A stretch of DNA of 64,000 nucleotides from CF-118 sp035689345 (GTDB lineage Bacteria > Chloroflexota > Dormibacteria > Dormibacterales > Dormibacteraceae). The DNA lies in contig DASSLR010000036.1 in the NCBI GenBank assembly GCA_035689345.1, positions 28,051 through 92,050 of the forward strand. Reading direction: 5' to 3'. The notes under the pieces are model-generated. The model was given only the letters and a program-made list of their open reading frames with translations. It was not told where the DNA came from and searched no databases. Within the stretch, counting starts at the first letter, position 1. Every line of letters begins with the position of its first letter. This document shows positions 33,865 to 41,743 of this stretch, in pieces. The position numbers and the translations under genes were made by a program.

Positions 33865-34922
33865 CAGTGGACGCCGTTGAACTGTCCGGTGGCGATGCGC
33901 TGGATGTCGAGGAAGCTGATCACCACCGCAAGCGCAAGGAGCGCGACCAGGCCCCAGCGCTGGAAGTTGAGCTCGCTGTTGCGATCGAAGGGACGCCGGC
34001 GCAACCACTCGATGACCACGACCACGATCCGCCCCCCGTCGAGCGCCAGCAGTGGTAGCAGGTTGGTCACGCCGAGTGCCACCGACAGGATCGCAACCAG
34101 GACTATGTAGTCGTCGGGGCCCTGATTCACCGCGGTGTAGGTGACCGCCGCGATCCCGATTGGCCCGGTGAGACCCTCCTTGCCGAACAGCCCGCCGGGC
34201 ACCTGGCCCGTCACCAGAGATTCAAGCCCCTGCCATATGACGTTGAACGCGGTGAGCGGGAAAGTGACCCCATCATGCAGCGCGGTCTGGAGCGTCTCGG
34301 TAGGCGTGATGAACACACCGATTCGGCAGGGCCCCGTACTGCAGTTCGGCGATACCTGGAGACTGAACCGCGTGCCGTCTGGATGGACACCCGTGATGAC
34401 GACCGGGACACCCGCGCCGGCTGCCTTCTGCAGATCAGTGGCGGCCTTCATCGGCGTTCCGTTGACAGTCCGGATGCTGTCTCCCGCTTGCAGCCCTGCA
34501 GCGGCGGCAGGCGAGTCCTTGACGATGGCGCCGATCTTGCCAGGGTCCGAGTTCACGTGTGTCAGATTCAGACCGGTTACCAGGAGCGCGGCCACGACGA
34601 AGTTGGCCATGGGACCGGCGAGCAGGATCGCGATTCGCTGCAGAGGGTTCTTGGAGTGGAAGCCGTTCGGCTCGTCGAAGTCGCCCGCCTCCATGCCTCC
34701 CATGCGCACGTAGCCGATGACGGGGATCAGCCGAATCGCATAGAGCGTGCCGTTGCGTGTCATCGACCAGAGCCTAGTGCCCGCCCCGATCGAGAATTCG
34801 ATGACGTGAACCTTGAAAAGCTTGGCGAGGAGGAAATGGCCGGCCTCGTGGGGCGCGATCAGGAGCAAGAACATGCCCGCGATGGCGATGGCGACTACGA
34901 CGGCGTTGAGGAGCCCGCTCAC
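33864..34922 (-). CDS. rseP: Site-2 protease (RseP/M50 family) with one PDZ domain
   Basis: 352 residues. First transmembrane helix carries the zinc motif PHEAGHFLLAK (HExxH, His about 25); the second catalytic element is LLPLLALDGGRIV near 290, with the Asp ligand. A single PDZ domain (KIGAIVKDSPAAAAGLQAGDSIRTVNG) lies between, unlike E. coli RseP, which has two. The segment after it contains a Cys pair (NCSTGPC). Intramembrane cleavage of anti-sigma factors or signal peptide remnants is the family role; its target here is unknown. Start overlaps the dxr stop by 4 bp. Confidence 0.92.
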   Translation of the reverse strand: MSGLLNAVVVAIAIAGMFLLLIAPHEAGHFLLAKLFKVHVIEFSIGAGTRLWSMTRNGTLYAIRLIPVIGYVRMGGMEAGDFDEPNGFHSKNPLQRIAILLAGPMANFVVAALLVTGLNLTHVNSDPGKIGAIVKDSPAAAAGLQAGDSIRTVNGTPMKAATDLQKAAGAGVPVVITGVHPDGTRFSLQVSPNCSTGPCRIGVFITPTETLQTALHDGVTFPLTAFNVIWQGLESLVTGQVPGGLFGKEGLTGPIGIAAVTYTAVNQGPDDYIVLVAILSVALGVTNLLPLLALDGGRIVVVVIEWLRRRPFDRNSELNFQRWGLVALLALAVVISFLDIQRIATGQFNGVH

Positions 34923-36013
34923 GCCTTCAGCCTACCGAAACTAACCCCGAGGTAATCCCGCGTCCAGCGATCCGCCTCGAGCACGTCCTCCAGCTCCTCG
35001 CCGCCCCCTGGAAAGGCGTGCAAAGCCCTCTCGACGGACGGGATGATCGCGCTGAAGGGCAGATCCCCGGAGAGGAAGGCCGCGACGGCCACCTCGTTGG
35101 CCGCGTTGAGCACGGCGGGCCTTCCGCCGCCGGCGGCGGCGGCCTCCCGGGCGAGGCGCACGGCCGGAAATCTCGTCTCGTCGAGCGCGTGGAACTCGAG
35201 GCCGGATAGCTCCTCGAGCGCCACCGGCGGCACGGCGTCCGGGAGCCGATCCGGGTAGGCGAGCGCGACCGCGATCGGCAGGCGCATGTCCGGCCGGCCC
35301 AGCTGGGCCTTCAGCGACCCGTCGATGAACTCCACGACAGAGTGAACGACGCTCTGGGGGTGGATGGATACGGCGATCTGGTCGAGCGGGATGCCGAAGA
35401 GGTGGTGCGCCTCGATCACTTCGAGGCCCTTGTTCATCAGGGTGGCCGAGTCGATGGTCACCTTCGGCCCCATCGACCATCGCGGATGGTTGAGCGCCTG
35501 CTCGACGGTGACGCGGTCCAGGTCGAGGTCGGGGTGCGCCCAGAACGGGCCGCCGGAGGCGGTGATCACGAGCCGGCGCACGTTCTCCCGCTGCTCGCCC
35601 CACAGGCACTGCCAGATCGCGCTGTGCTCGGAGTCGACCGGCCGGATGCCGCGCTCGCCCGCCGACTTCATGACGAGCGAACCGGCCATCACGAGCACTT
35701 CCTTGGTGGCCAGGGCGATCTCCTTGCCCGCCTTGAGCGCGGCCAGCGTCGGCCTCAGCGCACGCGCCCCGGGAATCGCGACCAGGACGAGATCGCAGCG
35801 CGGGTCGGTGACCATCGCCTCCACGCGGGCGTCGAAATCGGGATCCCCCGCCTGCCCCTGGATTACGTACTCGGCGCTGTGCGCGCTCGTACGCGTGCCT
35901 TCGGTCAGGCCGAACAGCTTCAGGCGCGATGGGTTGCGGTCGATGACGTCGAGGGCCTGGCGCCCGATCGAGCCGGTGGCGCCGAGCACCGCGACGTTGG
36001 CGGGCCGCGTCAC
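34919..36013 (-). CDS. dxr: 1-deoxy-D-xylulose 5-phosphate reductoisomerase
   Basis: 364 residues, slightly short for the family. NADPH-binding VAVLGATGSIGRQALDV at the N-terminus; substrate and metal site in PVDSEHSAIWQCLWG, SMGPKVTIDSATLMNKGLEV and SIHPQSVVHSVVEF. The usual ANKE motif reads ATKE (about residue 100), a small deviation. Catalyses the committed step of the MEP pathway. Lies between cdsA and rseP as in many bacteria; a 12-bp inverted repeat separates it from cdsA. Confidence 0.95.
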   Translation of the reverse strand: MTRPANVAVLGATGSIGRQALDVIDRNPSRLKLFGLTEGTRTSAHSAEYVIQGQAGDPDFDARVEAMVTDPRCDLVLVAIPGARALRPTLAALKAGKEIALATKEVLVMAGSLVMKSAGERGIRPVDSEHSAIWQCLWGEQRENVRRLVITASGGPFWAHPDLDLDRVTVEQALNHPRWSMGPKVTIDSATLMNKGLEVIEAHHLFGIPLDQIAVSIHPQSVVHSVVEFIDGSLKAQLGRPDMRLPIAVALAYPDRLPDAVPPVALEELSGLEFHALDETRFPAVRLAREAAAAGGGRPAVLNAANEVAVAAFLSGDLPFSAIIPSVERALHAFPGGGEELEDVLEADRWTRDYLGVSFGRLKA

Positions 36014-36021
36014 CGGGGGGC

Positions 36022-36061
36022 CCCCGCGAAATCGCGGTGGCGGGGTGCGGATTTCGCGGGG
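36022..36061. repeat. 12-bp inverted repeat between cdsA and dxr
   Basis: CCCCGCGAAATC (36022-36033), 16 bases, GATTTCGCGGGG (36050-36061). The arms are perfect complements and fill nearly the whole 52-bp gap. No T-tract follows on either strand. Could be a processing or attenuation hairpin inside the uppS-cdsA-dxr operon. Confidence 0.5.
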
Positions 36062-36065
36062 TACT

Positions 36066-36914
36066 TCACCTCACCAGCAGCCCGAACATCGACACATAGA
36101 AGTAGACGAGGATCGGCGGAAACAGGATCGAGTCCAGCCGGTCGAGCACGCCGCCGTGGCCGGGCACGAGGTTCGACGAATCCTTGACCTCGGCGATGCG
36201 CTTCATCTGCGACTCGACGAGGTCGCCCATGATCGCGCTCAGGCCGACGAGCACGCCGAGCACGAGCGCGTGCACCGGCGATATGCCGAGCACGCCCGAG
36301 ACCCCGAGGAACATCACGATGACGGCCGCCACGACGCCGGCTACCGCGCCCTCGACGGTCTTGTGAGGGCTGATCGTCGCGAAGAAAGGATGGCGCCCGA
36401 GGCGGCTGCCGACCAACAGCGCGGCGGCGTCGCTGGCGATCACGGCGAACACGGTGAAGACGACCCAGACGAGGCCGTGAGGCTGGGACGTGTACAGCAG
36501 CAGGTAGTAGTTGAAGGGCATGCCGATATAGAGCGCCCCGGCCATGCCCATCGCCCAGCGGCCGAGGCCCTGACGCCGCCCGGGCACCACGAGAAACGTG
36601 CCCAGGCCCGCGACGAGCGCCAGCGAAAGCACCACTGCGACGTCGACCTGCTTGAGCACCGTGCCGCTGAACGCGAAGAACGCGCCGAGCGGGAGCAGCA
36701 GCCACAGCGGCGCCCTGAACCCCATCCCGTCGGACAGTCCGCGGAACTCCCAGAGCGCGAGCCCCGCGAGCACCACCACGAGCCCGTACACCGCGTATGT
36801 GCCGCCGTAGAGGGCGGCGACCACGACGGCGATGAAGACGAAGGCGCTGAGGATGCGGATCATCAGCGGGCTGGGCTTGATACTCATCGCGGCGGGCGTG
36901 CGCGTGGCCGTCAT
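36066..36914 (-). CDS. cdsA: Phosphatidate cytidylyltransferase
   Basis: 282 residues from ATG 36914, overlapping the uppS stop (ATGA). Polytopic membrane enzyme making CDP-diacylglycerol. The family signature is clear: RHPFFATISPHKTVEGAVAG and, near the C-terminus, GDLVESQMKR followed by KDSSNLVPGHGGVLDRLDS with its metal-binding Asp. About eight hydrophobic stretches. The N-terminus before the first helix is short and basic. Usual position after uppS. Confidence 0.94.
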   Translation of the reverse strand: MTATRTPAAMSIKPSPLMIRILSAFVFIAVVVAALYGGTYAVYGLVVVLAGLALWEFRGLSDGMGFRAPLWLLLPLGAFFAFSGTVLKQVDVAVVLSLALVAGLGTFLVVPGRRQGLGRWAMGMAGALYIGMPFNYYLLLYTSQPHGLVWVVFTVFAVIASDAAALLVGSRLGRHPFFATISPHKTVEGAVAGVVAAVIVMFLGVSGVLGISPVHALVLGVLVGLSAIMGDLVESQMKRIAEVKDSSNLVPGHGGVLDRLDSILFPPILVYFYVSMFGLLVR

Positions 36915-37639
36915 GCCCCCGCCGCCACTTCGCTCTCCGGGCGGCCGCCGAAGCGGCGGACCCGCGATCCGTACTCCGCGATCGCCGCCTTCAGGTCCTC
37001 GACGTCGAAATCCGGCCAGAGGCGATTGGTCACGACCATCTCCGAGTACGCCGACTGCCACAGGAGGAAGTTGCTCACGCGGTGCTCGCCCGCGGTGCGG
37101 ATGATGAGGTCAGGGTCAGGCAGCTCCGGGTTGTAGAGACGCGACGCGATGGCGGCTTCGTCGATCTGCTCCGCCGTGAGACCGTCGGCGGCGATCCGGC
37201 GCACGGCGTCGACGATCTCCGCCCGTCCTCCATAGTTGAGACATACGTTCAACACGCCGTTCGTGTTGCGGGAGGTGCGTGCGATCGCTTCATCCAGGCG
37301 CTCGCGCATGCGTTGTGAAAGCTCGTCACGACGCCCGCTCACGACGATGCGCACGCCGCGCCGGTGCATCTCGTCGATCTCGCGCTGCATCGTCTCGTGG
37401 AACAGGCGCATCAGCGCCCGCACCTCGGCGCGCGGCCGCGACCAGTTCTCTGTGGAGAACGCATAGACCGAAAGGATCTCGACACCGAGCTGCTCGCAGC
37501 CTTCGAGCACCCGCTTGATCGCGCGCACGCCGGCCCGGTGCCCGAAGCTCGCCGGATGGCCCTTGCCCCGGGCCCAGCGCCCGTTGCCGTCCATGATGAT
37601 GCCGATGTGGCGGGGTACTGACCGCTGCACGGGTGTCAA
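36911..37639 (-). CDS. uppS: Undecaprenyl (polyprenyl) diphosphate synthase
   Basis: 242 residues; start TTG 37639, with GTG nine bases later as alternative. Cis-prenyltransferase motifs: HIGIIMDGNGRWARGKG with the catalytic Asp, YAFSTENWSRP, and near the C-terminus DLIIRTAGEHRVSNFLLWQSAYSE. Supplies the lipid carrier for peptidoglycan and other glycans. In the substrate end, the motif reads RTAGEHRVSNFLLWQ where RxSNFLxWQ is the usual pyrophosphate-binding form. Follows frr by 15 bp. Confidence 0.95.
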   Translation of the reverse strand: MTPVQRSVPRHIGIIMDGNGRWARGKGHPASFGHRAGVRAIKRVLEGCEQLGVEILSVYAFSTENWSRPRAEVRALMRLFHETMQREIDEMHRRGVRIVVSGRRDELSQRMRERLDEAIARTSRNTNGVLNVCLNYGGRAEIVDAVRRIAADGLTAEQIDEAAIASRLYNPELPDPDLIIRTAGEHRVSNFLLWQSAYSEMVVTNRLWPDFDVEDLKAAIAEYGSRVRRFGGRPESEVAAGA

Positions 37640-37654
37640 ACGGTACTAGAGAGG

Positions 37655-38212
37655 CTAGACCTCTAGGACTTCGTGCTCTTTCCGTGCCGCCAGGGCGTCG
37701 ACGCGCTCGACCTGGCCTTCGGTGAGCTTCTGCAGCCGGGCATGCGCCCGCTTCGACTCGTCCTCTGCGACCTCGCCGTTCTTGGTCATCTGGTCGAGGC
37801 GGTGGATCTCGTCGCGGCGCACGTTGCGGATCGCGACCCTGGCCTCCTCGGCCTTCTGACGCACGAGCCGCACGTACTCCTTGCGCCGCTCTTCGGTCAG
37901 GGGCGGGATCGGGACGCGGATCACCTGGCCGTCGTTGGCGGGGTTCAGGCCCATGTCGCCCGACCGCAGCGCTTTCTCGATCGCACCGATCTGGCTCTTG
38001 TCGTACACCTGCACCACGAGCAATCGGGGCTCCGGCGCGCTGATCTGCGCGAGCTGGTTCAGAGGCGTCGGTGTGCCGTAGTAAGGGACCATCACGCGGT
38101 CGATGAGCGCCGGATTGGCGCGCCCGGTGCGGATGGTCGCGAGCTCGCCGCCGAAATGATCGACCGACTTGCTCATCTTCGACTCGGCGTCGCGAAGTAT
38201 CGGGTCGATCAC
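37655..38212 (-). CDS. frr: Ribosome recycling factor
   Basis: 185 residues, exact family size. The family pattern is plain: a three-helix bundle with KMSKSVDHFGGELATIRTGRANPALIDRV, then YYGTPTPLNQLAQISAPEPR, and LTEERRKEYVRLVRQKAEEARVAIRNVRRD. Splits post-termination ribosomes with EF-G. Overlaps pyrH by 4 bp. A short inverted repeat CTAGAG/CTCTAG (37646-37666) spans its stop codon. Confidence 0.97.
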   Translation of the reverse strand: MIDPILRDAESKMSKSVDHFGGELATIRTGRANPALIDRVMVPYYGTPTPLNQLAQISAPEPRLLVVQVYDKSQIGAIEKALRSGDMGLNPANDGQVIRVPIPPLTEERRKEYVRLVRQKAEEARVAIRNVRRDEIHRLDQMTKNGEVAEDESKRAHARLQKLTEGQVERVDALAARKEHEVLEV

Positions 38213-38937
38213 GTGCCCGCCCCGACCAGGGTGCCGATGTCCTCGCCGAGCACCACCCTCTCGATGTTGCCAGGCGTCAGCAGGTTGAAGACCACGATCG
38301 GCACGTCATTGTCCATGCACAGCGTGAGCGCCGTGTTGTCCATGACCTCGATGCCCCGGTTGAGCACCTCGAGGTAGTCGAGGCGCGGCAGCATCACGGC
38401 CTTCGGGTCGCGCTTCGGGTCGGCCGTGTAAACGCCGTCGACCCTCGTCGCTTTGAGGATCACGTCGGCCTCGATCTCGACCGCGCGCAACGCGGCGGTC
38501 GTGTCGGTCGTGAAGTACGGGTTGCCGGTGCCGGCGGCGAGGATGACGACGCGGCCCTTCTCGAGGTGCCGCACGGCGCGCCGCCGGATGTAGGGCTCGG
38601 CGACCTGGGGCATCTGGATGGCGGTCATCGTCCGCGCGGGAATGCCGGTGCGCTCGAGGGCGTCCTGCAGGGCCAGGGCGTTGATGACCGTGGCCAGCAT
38701 GCCCATGTAGTCCCCGGTCGCGCGATCGAAGCCCTGGTTGCTGGCGGCCAGGCCACGAAAGATGTTGCCCCCGCCCACCACCAACGCGATCTGCACGCCC
38801 ATCTCGTGCACGCGCTTGATCTGCGCGGCGATGGTGCGCACGACCTCGAGGTCGATGCCGTAGTCCCGCTCTCCGCCGAGCGCCTCGCCGCTCAGCTTCA
38901 GCAGAACGCGGTTGTACTTGGGCGAGCGATCGACCAT
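38209..38937 (-). CDS. pyrH: UMP kinase
   Basis: 242 residues. Amino-acid-kinase fold with NRVLLKLSGEALGG at the N-terminus, QIALVVGGGNIFRG, RATGDYMGMLATVINALALQ, and AGTGNPYFTTDTTAALRA. Phosphorylates UMP to UDP. In the rpsB-tsf-pyrH-frr run. Nothing unusual in the visible motifs. Confidence 0.97.
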   Translation of the reverse strand: MVDRSPKYNRVLLKLSGEALGGERDYGIDLEVVRTIAAQIKRVHEMGVQIALVVGGGNIFRGLAASNQGFDRATGDYMGMLATVINALALQDALERTGIPARTMTAIQMPQVAEPYIRRRAVRHLEKGRVVILAAGTGNPYFTTDTTAALRAVEIEADVILKATRVDGVYTADPKRDPKAVMLPRLDYLEVLNRGIEVMDNTALTLCMDNDVPIVVFNLLTPGNIERVVLGEDIGTLVGAGT

Positions 38938-38958
38938 CTCGCTGATAGAGGTTATGCC

Positions 38959-39573
38959 TTATCCCTCTCGGACGTTGAAGCGAGCGAACCGCCGGACCGT
39001 GATGTTCTCCTGGAGCTTGGAGATGTTCTCCTTGATCAGGTCCTCGACGGTGAGCTTCGGCTCCCGGAAGTAGGGCTGCTCCAGCAAGCAGTTCTGCTTG
39101 AGGAACTGCTCGACCTGGCCCTCGACGATCTTGGGGACGACCTGGGGCGGCTTGCCGTCCTGCTCCGCTTTCGCTTGCGCCACGTTGCGCTCTTCGACGA
39201 GAACGTCGTCCGGGACCTCGCTGCGGGAGACCCAGCGCGGCTGGTAGCCCGCGATCTGCAGTGCGAGCTCCTTCGCCAGCTTGCGAAAGTCGGGGCCCTT
39301 GGCGACGAAGTCGGTCTCGCAGTCGACCTCGACCAGCACGCCCACCTGCGCCGGCAGTCCGTCGCCGGTACTGTGGAGGTACGCCTCGACCAGGCCCTGC
39401 CCGGTCTCCCGTCCGGCGCGCTTGGCCGCCTTGGCGATGCCCTTCTCGCGCAGGATGGTGAAGGCCTTCTCGATGTCGCCGTCGGCCTCTTCGAGGGCGT
39501 GCTTGCAGTCCATCATTCCGGCTCCGGAAAGCTCGCGGAGCTGCCGGATGAGCTCAGGCGTGATCCTCGCCAC
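38959..39573 (-). CDS. tsf: Elongation factor Ts, short form
   Basis: 204 residues, the short type seen in Gram-positive and Chloroflexota-like genomes rather than the 283-residue E. coli form. N-terminal UBA-like domain with ELIRQLRELSGAGMMDCKHALEEADGD, then the TDFVAK motif that contacts EF-Tu, and a short C-terminal part after LLEQPYFREP. Nucleotide exchange factor for EF-Tu. Shares its start with the rpsB stop (one-base overlap at 39573). Confidence 0.96.
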   Translation of the reverse strand: MARITPELIRQLRELSGAGMMDCKHALEEADGDIEKAFTILREKGIAKAAKRAGRETGQGLVEAYLHSTGDGLPAQVGVLVEVDCETDFVAKGPDFRKLAKELALQIAGYQPRWVSRSEVPDDVLVEERNVAQAKAEQDGKPPQVVPKIVEGQVEQFLKQNCLLEQPYFREPKLTVEDLIKENISKLQENITVRRFARFNVREG

Positions 39574-40421
39574 TAGCGGGCCTCCTCGTCGTCCGCCGTG
39601 CGCCCGATGAACTCCTCCTCGGAGACGGTGGGCAGGTAGTCCTCCTCGTCCTCGAGGTATTCCTCGATCTCCTCGTAGCGAGGCGTCTCCAGGAATTCGC
39701 GCTCTTCGACCTCAGGCAGGATCTCGCCCCGGGCCTGCGCCTCCTGGCGGCCTTCCTGGCACGCGTCTGCGATCTTGCCGGTGAGCAGCTTGACCGCGCG
39801 AATCGCGTCGTCGTTGCCGGGGATGACGAAGGTGATCAGGTCGGGATCGCAGTTGGAGTCCGTGATCGCGACGACGGGGATCTTCAGGCGGTTGGCCTCG
39901 GTCACCGCGATGTGCTCCTTGCGCGGGTCGACCACGTAGATCGCGCCAGGCAGCCGCTTCATGTCGGCGATGCCGTCGAAGTGGAACATCAGGCGGTCGA
40001 GCTCGTCCTGGAGCTTCTTCGCCTCCTTCTTGGGCATGTTCTCGAACTGCCCTTCCTGCTGCATCTTGCGCAGCTCCTGCAACCGCTCGATCCTCTTCTT
40101 CACCGTGGAGAAGTTGGTGAGCATTCCGCCCATCCAGCGGCGGTTCACGAAGTACATGCCGCAGCGCGCGGCCTCCGTCTGGATGGTCTCCTGGGCCTGC
40201 TTCTTCGTGCCCACGAAGAGCACGGGCCGGCCGCTGGCGGCCACTCCGCGCACGAAGTCCCACGCGTCATCGAGCAGCCGCACGGTCTTCTGCAGGTCGA
40301 TGATGTGGATGCCGTTGCGGGCCGTGAAGATGTACGTCTTCATCTTCGGGTTCCACCGGCTGGTCTGGTGCCCGAAATGGACTCCCGCTTCGAGCAACTG
40401 CTTCAACGTCACCTGAGCCAC
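39573..40421 (-). CDS. rpsB: 30S ribosomal protein S2
   Basis: 282 residues. Core matches S2 (LKQLLEAGVHFGHQTSRWNPKM, IHIIDLQKTVRLLDDAW, RWMGGMLTNFSTVKKRI, VDPRKEHIAVTEANRL). After the usual end there is an acidic tail of about 50 residues rich in Glu (LEDEEDYLPTVSEEEF and surroundings), which is longer than in E. coli. The roughly 100-base leader upstream may be regulatory. First gene of the rpsB-to-proS run. Confidence 0.96.
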   Translation of the reverse strand: MAQVTLKQLLEAGVHFGHQTSRWNPKMKTYIFTARNGIHIIDLQKTVRLLDDAWDFVRGVAASGRPVLFVGTKKQAQETIQTEAARCGMYFVNRRWMGGMLTNFSTVKKRIERLQELRKMQQEGQFENMPKKEAKKLQDELDRLMFHFDGIADMKRLPGAIYVVDPRKEHIAVTEANRLKIPVVAITDSNCDPDLITFVIPGNDDAIRAVKLLTGKIADACQEGRQEAQARGEILPEVEEREFLETPRYEEIEEYLEDEEDYLPTVSEEEFIGRTADDEEAR

Positions 40422-40527
40422 GTTCGATTGCCTCCCTGTTTCTCTTCCGCCCGGTTCTGGCCTTCGCAGGACAGGGGGTTTGCCCCGGGCGTGCTAACTC
40501 GGTTGGCTTGCGCTAACCGGCTCTCGG
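40422..40527 (-). promoter_or_regulatory. Candidate rpsB leader
   Basis: About 100 bases between the promoter and the rpsB start, with inverted repeats GGTTAGC and GCTAAC (40494-40520 region) and GGGGCAAACCCCC near 40470. A purine-rich AGGGAGGC lies about 10 bases before the rpsB start. S2 operons are often autoregulated by leader structures, but I do not recognise a specific family here. Confidence 0.3.
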
Positions 40528-40556
40528 AGTATACCCGTCAGAGTCCGCCGGGAAAC
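40528..40556 (-). promoter_or_regulatory. rpsB promoter with primary-sigma -10 and SigB-like elements
   Basis: On the minus strand TATACT (40533-40528) is a good -10 box. Overlapping it, GTTTCC (40556-40551), 14 bases and GGGTAT (40536-40531) form a SigB-like arrangement. The promoter partly overlaps the end of the upstream lipoprotein gene. Confidence 0.45.
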
Positions 40557-41704
40557 CGGCCAGCGCAGACGCCGCTCTGAGGCAGCGGCGTGACGGCCGT
40601 GTTGACCTGCACGTTGCCGCCGGTCTCGGCCGGGAACTGGATGACGGCGTCGGGCGCGAGCACGTGGTCCTCGTCGATCCACAAACAGGCTGAGTGCCCC
40701 TGCACCGTCGCGTACGGACCTGGCCCCAGCTGAACGAGCCGCGTCGCAGGCGCCGGTGCGCCGATACCGGGCCTGATCGAGAAGAGAATGCTGTTGCCCG
40801 CGGGCGAAAGGGCGGTGCCCGCATAGTCGAAATTAGGAACACCTGGCCCGGTCACGCTGATGACCTTGCCGTCCCAGCCATAGGTGGTGGTGGTTCCGCT
40901 CGTGCCGCTGCACCCGACGCCCGCGGGGGACGGAAAGAAGCTGAGTGCGCAGTTATTGGACTTGATCGTCGCGATGCGAACAGCAGTCGATGCACTCGAT
41001 ACGTGCCATTCGTCAGGAACCAGCCCAGCCGGCTCAAACGAGCATGCGGCGACCAGAGCCAGCACGAGCGCGCCCGCATGCCAGCCCATGGGCCACAGCG
41101 TGGCGCCGCTCTTTCCTTTCGCAAAACTCGTGGTGTAGATGTCCGCGTGGTGCCCATGACCGACCAGGTCCTCGACGTATAGCCGCAGCGAGATCGTGGA
41201 CGCCCCTGAAAGGTCCTCCACCAGGACCGCGATTCGCTTGTCGTCTGGGCTCACCGAGAAGAAGCTGACGACACTGGCACTGCCCGGCACCGTCGTCACG
41301 TCGACCGCGGAAGAAGGAGGCACGACTTCGCGGATCCTGGTATCTCCGTCGCGGAAGTAGACCTGATCGCGACTGGCGCTGACCGGCGGCGCTTGTAGCG
41401 CCGCATCGCTGTTCGCAGAGCAAGACCCAACCGACGAATCGGCGATCGCCGTCGACGCGAACACGGTCGCGTCGCTTTTGATCAGCTCGAGCTTGCCGCC
41501 TGCAATCAGCAATCCGTACTGGCCCGTCAACGGGCTGACCGGTGCTGGGCTGGATCCCGGCGGCGGTGCGGTCGGCGCGGCTGAGGCCGAGACGCTTGCG
41601 GTGCCCGAAGGCGCCGGGCTGGAACGGTGCTGTGCAGCCAGGCTGGTGCTGCCACAGGCGGAAACAATCGCCGCGATAGCGATGAGCGCAGCCACAAGCC
41701 GCAT
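40538..41704 (-). CDS. Secreted lipoprotein, unknown function
   Basis: 388 residues. A signal peptide with lipobox ends at Cys 17 (AIAAIVSACGS), then a Ser/Pro/Ala-rich linker (about 25-60). The remainder has repeated beta-type stretches with SPDDKRIAVLVEDL and SPAGNSILFSIRP patterns, as in WD40-like or TolB-like propellers, and several Cys residues. No enzyme motif recognised. It lies alone between topA and rpsB. A TACAGT box ends eight bases before its ATG with no Shine-Dalgarno, suggesting a leaderless transcript. Confidence 0.7.
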   Translation of the reverse strand: MRLVAALIAIAAIVSACGSTSLAAQHRSSPAPSGTASVSASAAPTAPPPGSSPAPVSPLTGQYGLLIAGGKLELIKSDATVFASTAIADSSVGSCSANSDAALQAPPVSASRDQVYFRDGDTRIREVVPPSSAVDVTTVPGSASVVSFFSVSPDDKRIAVLVEDLSGASTISLRLYVEDLVGHGHHADIYTTSFAKGKSGATLWPMGWHAGALVLALVAACSFEPAGLVPDEWHVSSASTAVRIATIKSNNCALSFFPSPAGVGCSGTSGTTTTYGWDGKVISVTGPGVPNFDYAGTALSPAGNSILFSIRPGIGAPAPATRLVQLGPGPYATVQGHSACLWIDEDHVLAPDAVIQFPAETGGNVQVNTAVTPLPQSGVCAGRFPGGL

Positions 41705-41712
41705 GGGGCAAG

Positions 41713-41718
41713 ACTGTA
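41713..41718 (-). promoter_or_regulatory. -10 box of the lipoprotein gene
   Basis: TACAGT on the minus strand, eight bases before the ATG at 41704. The gap CTTGCCCC contains no Shine-Dalgarno, so transcription likely starts at the start codon. Confidence 0.45.
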
Positions 41719-41743
41719 GCCCCGCCGCCGCCTGTGGGACCCG

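Noticed and set aside
37646..37666. CTAGAG/CTCTAG inverted repeat at the frr end
   Set aside because: Six-bp AT-containing arms over a stop codon; too short to separate from chance.
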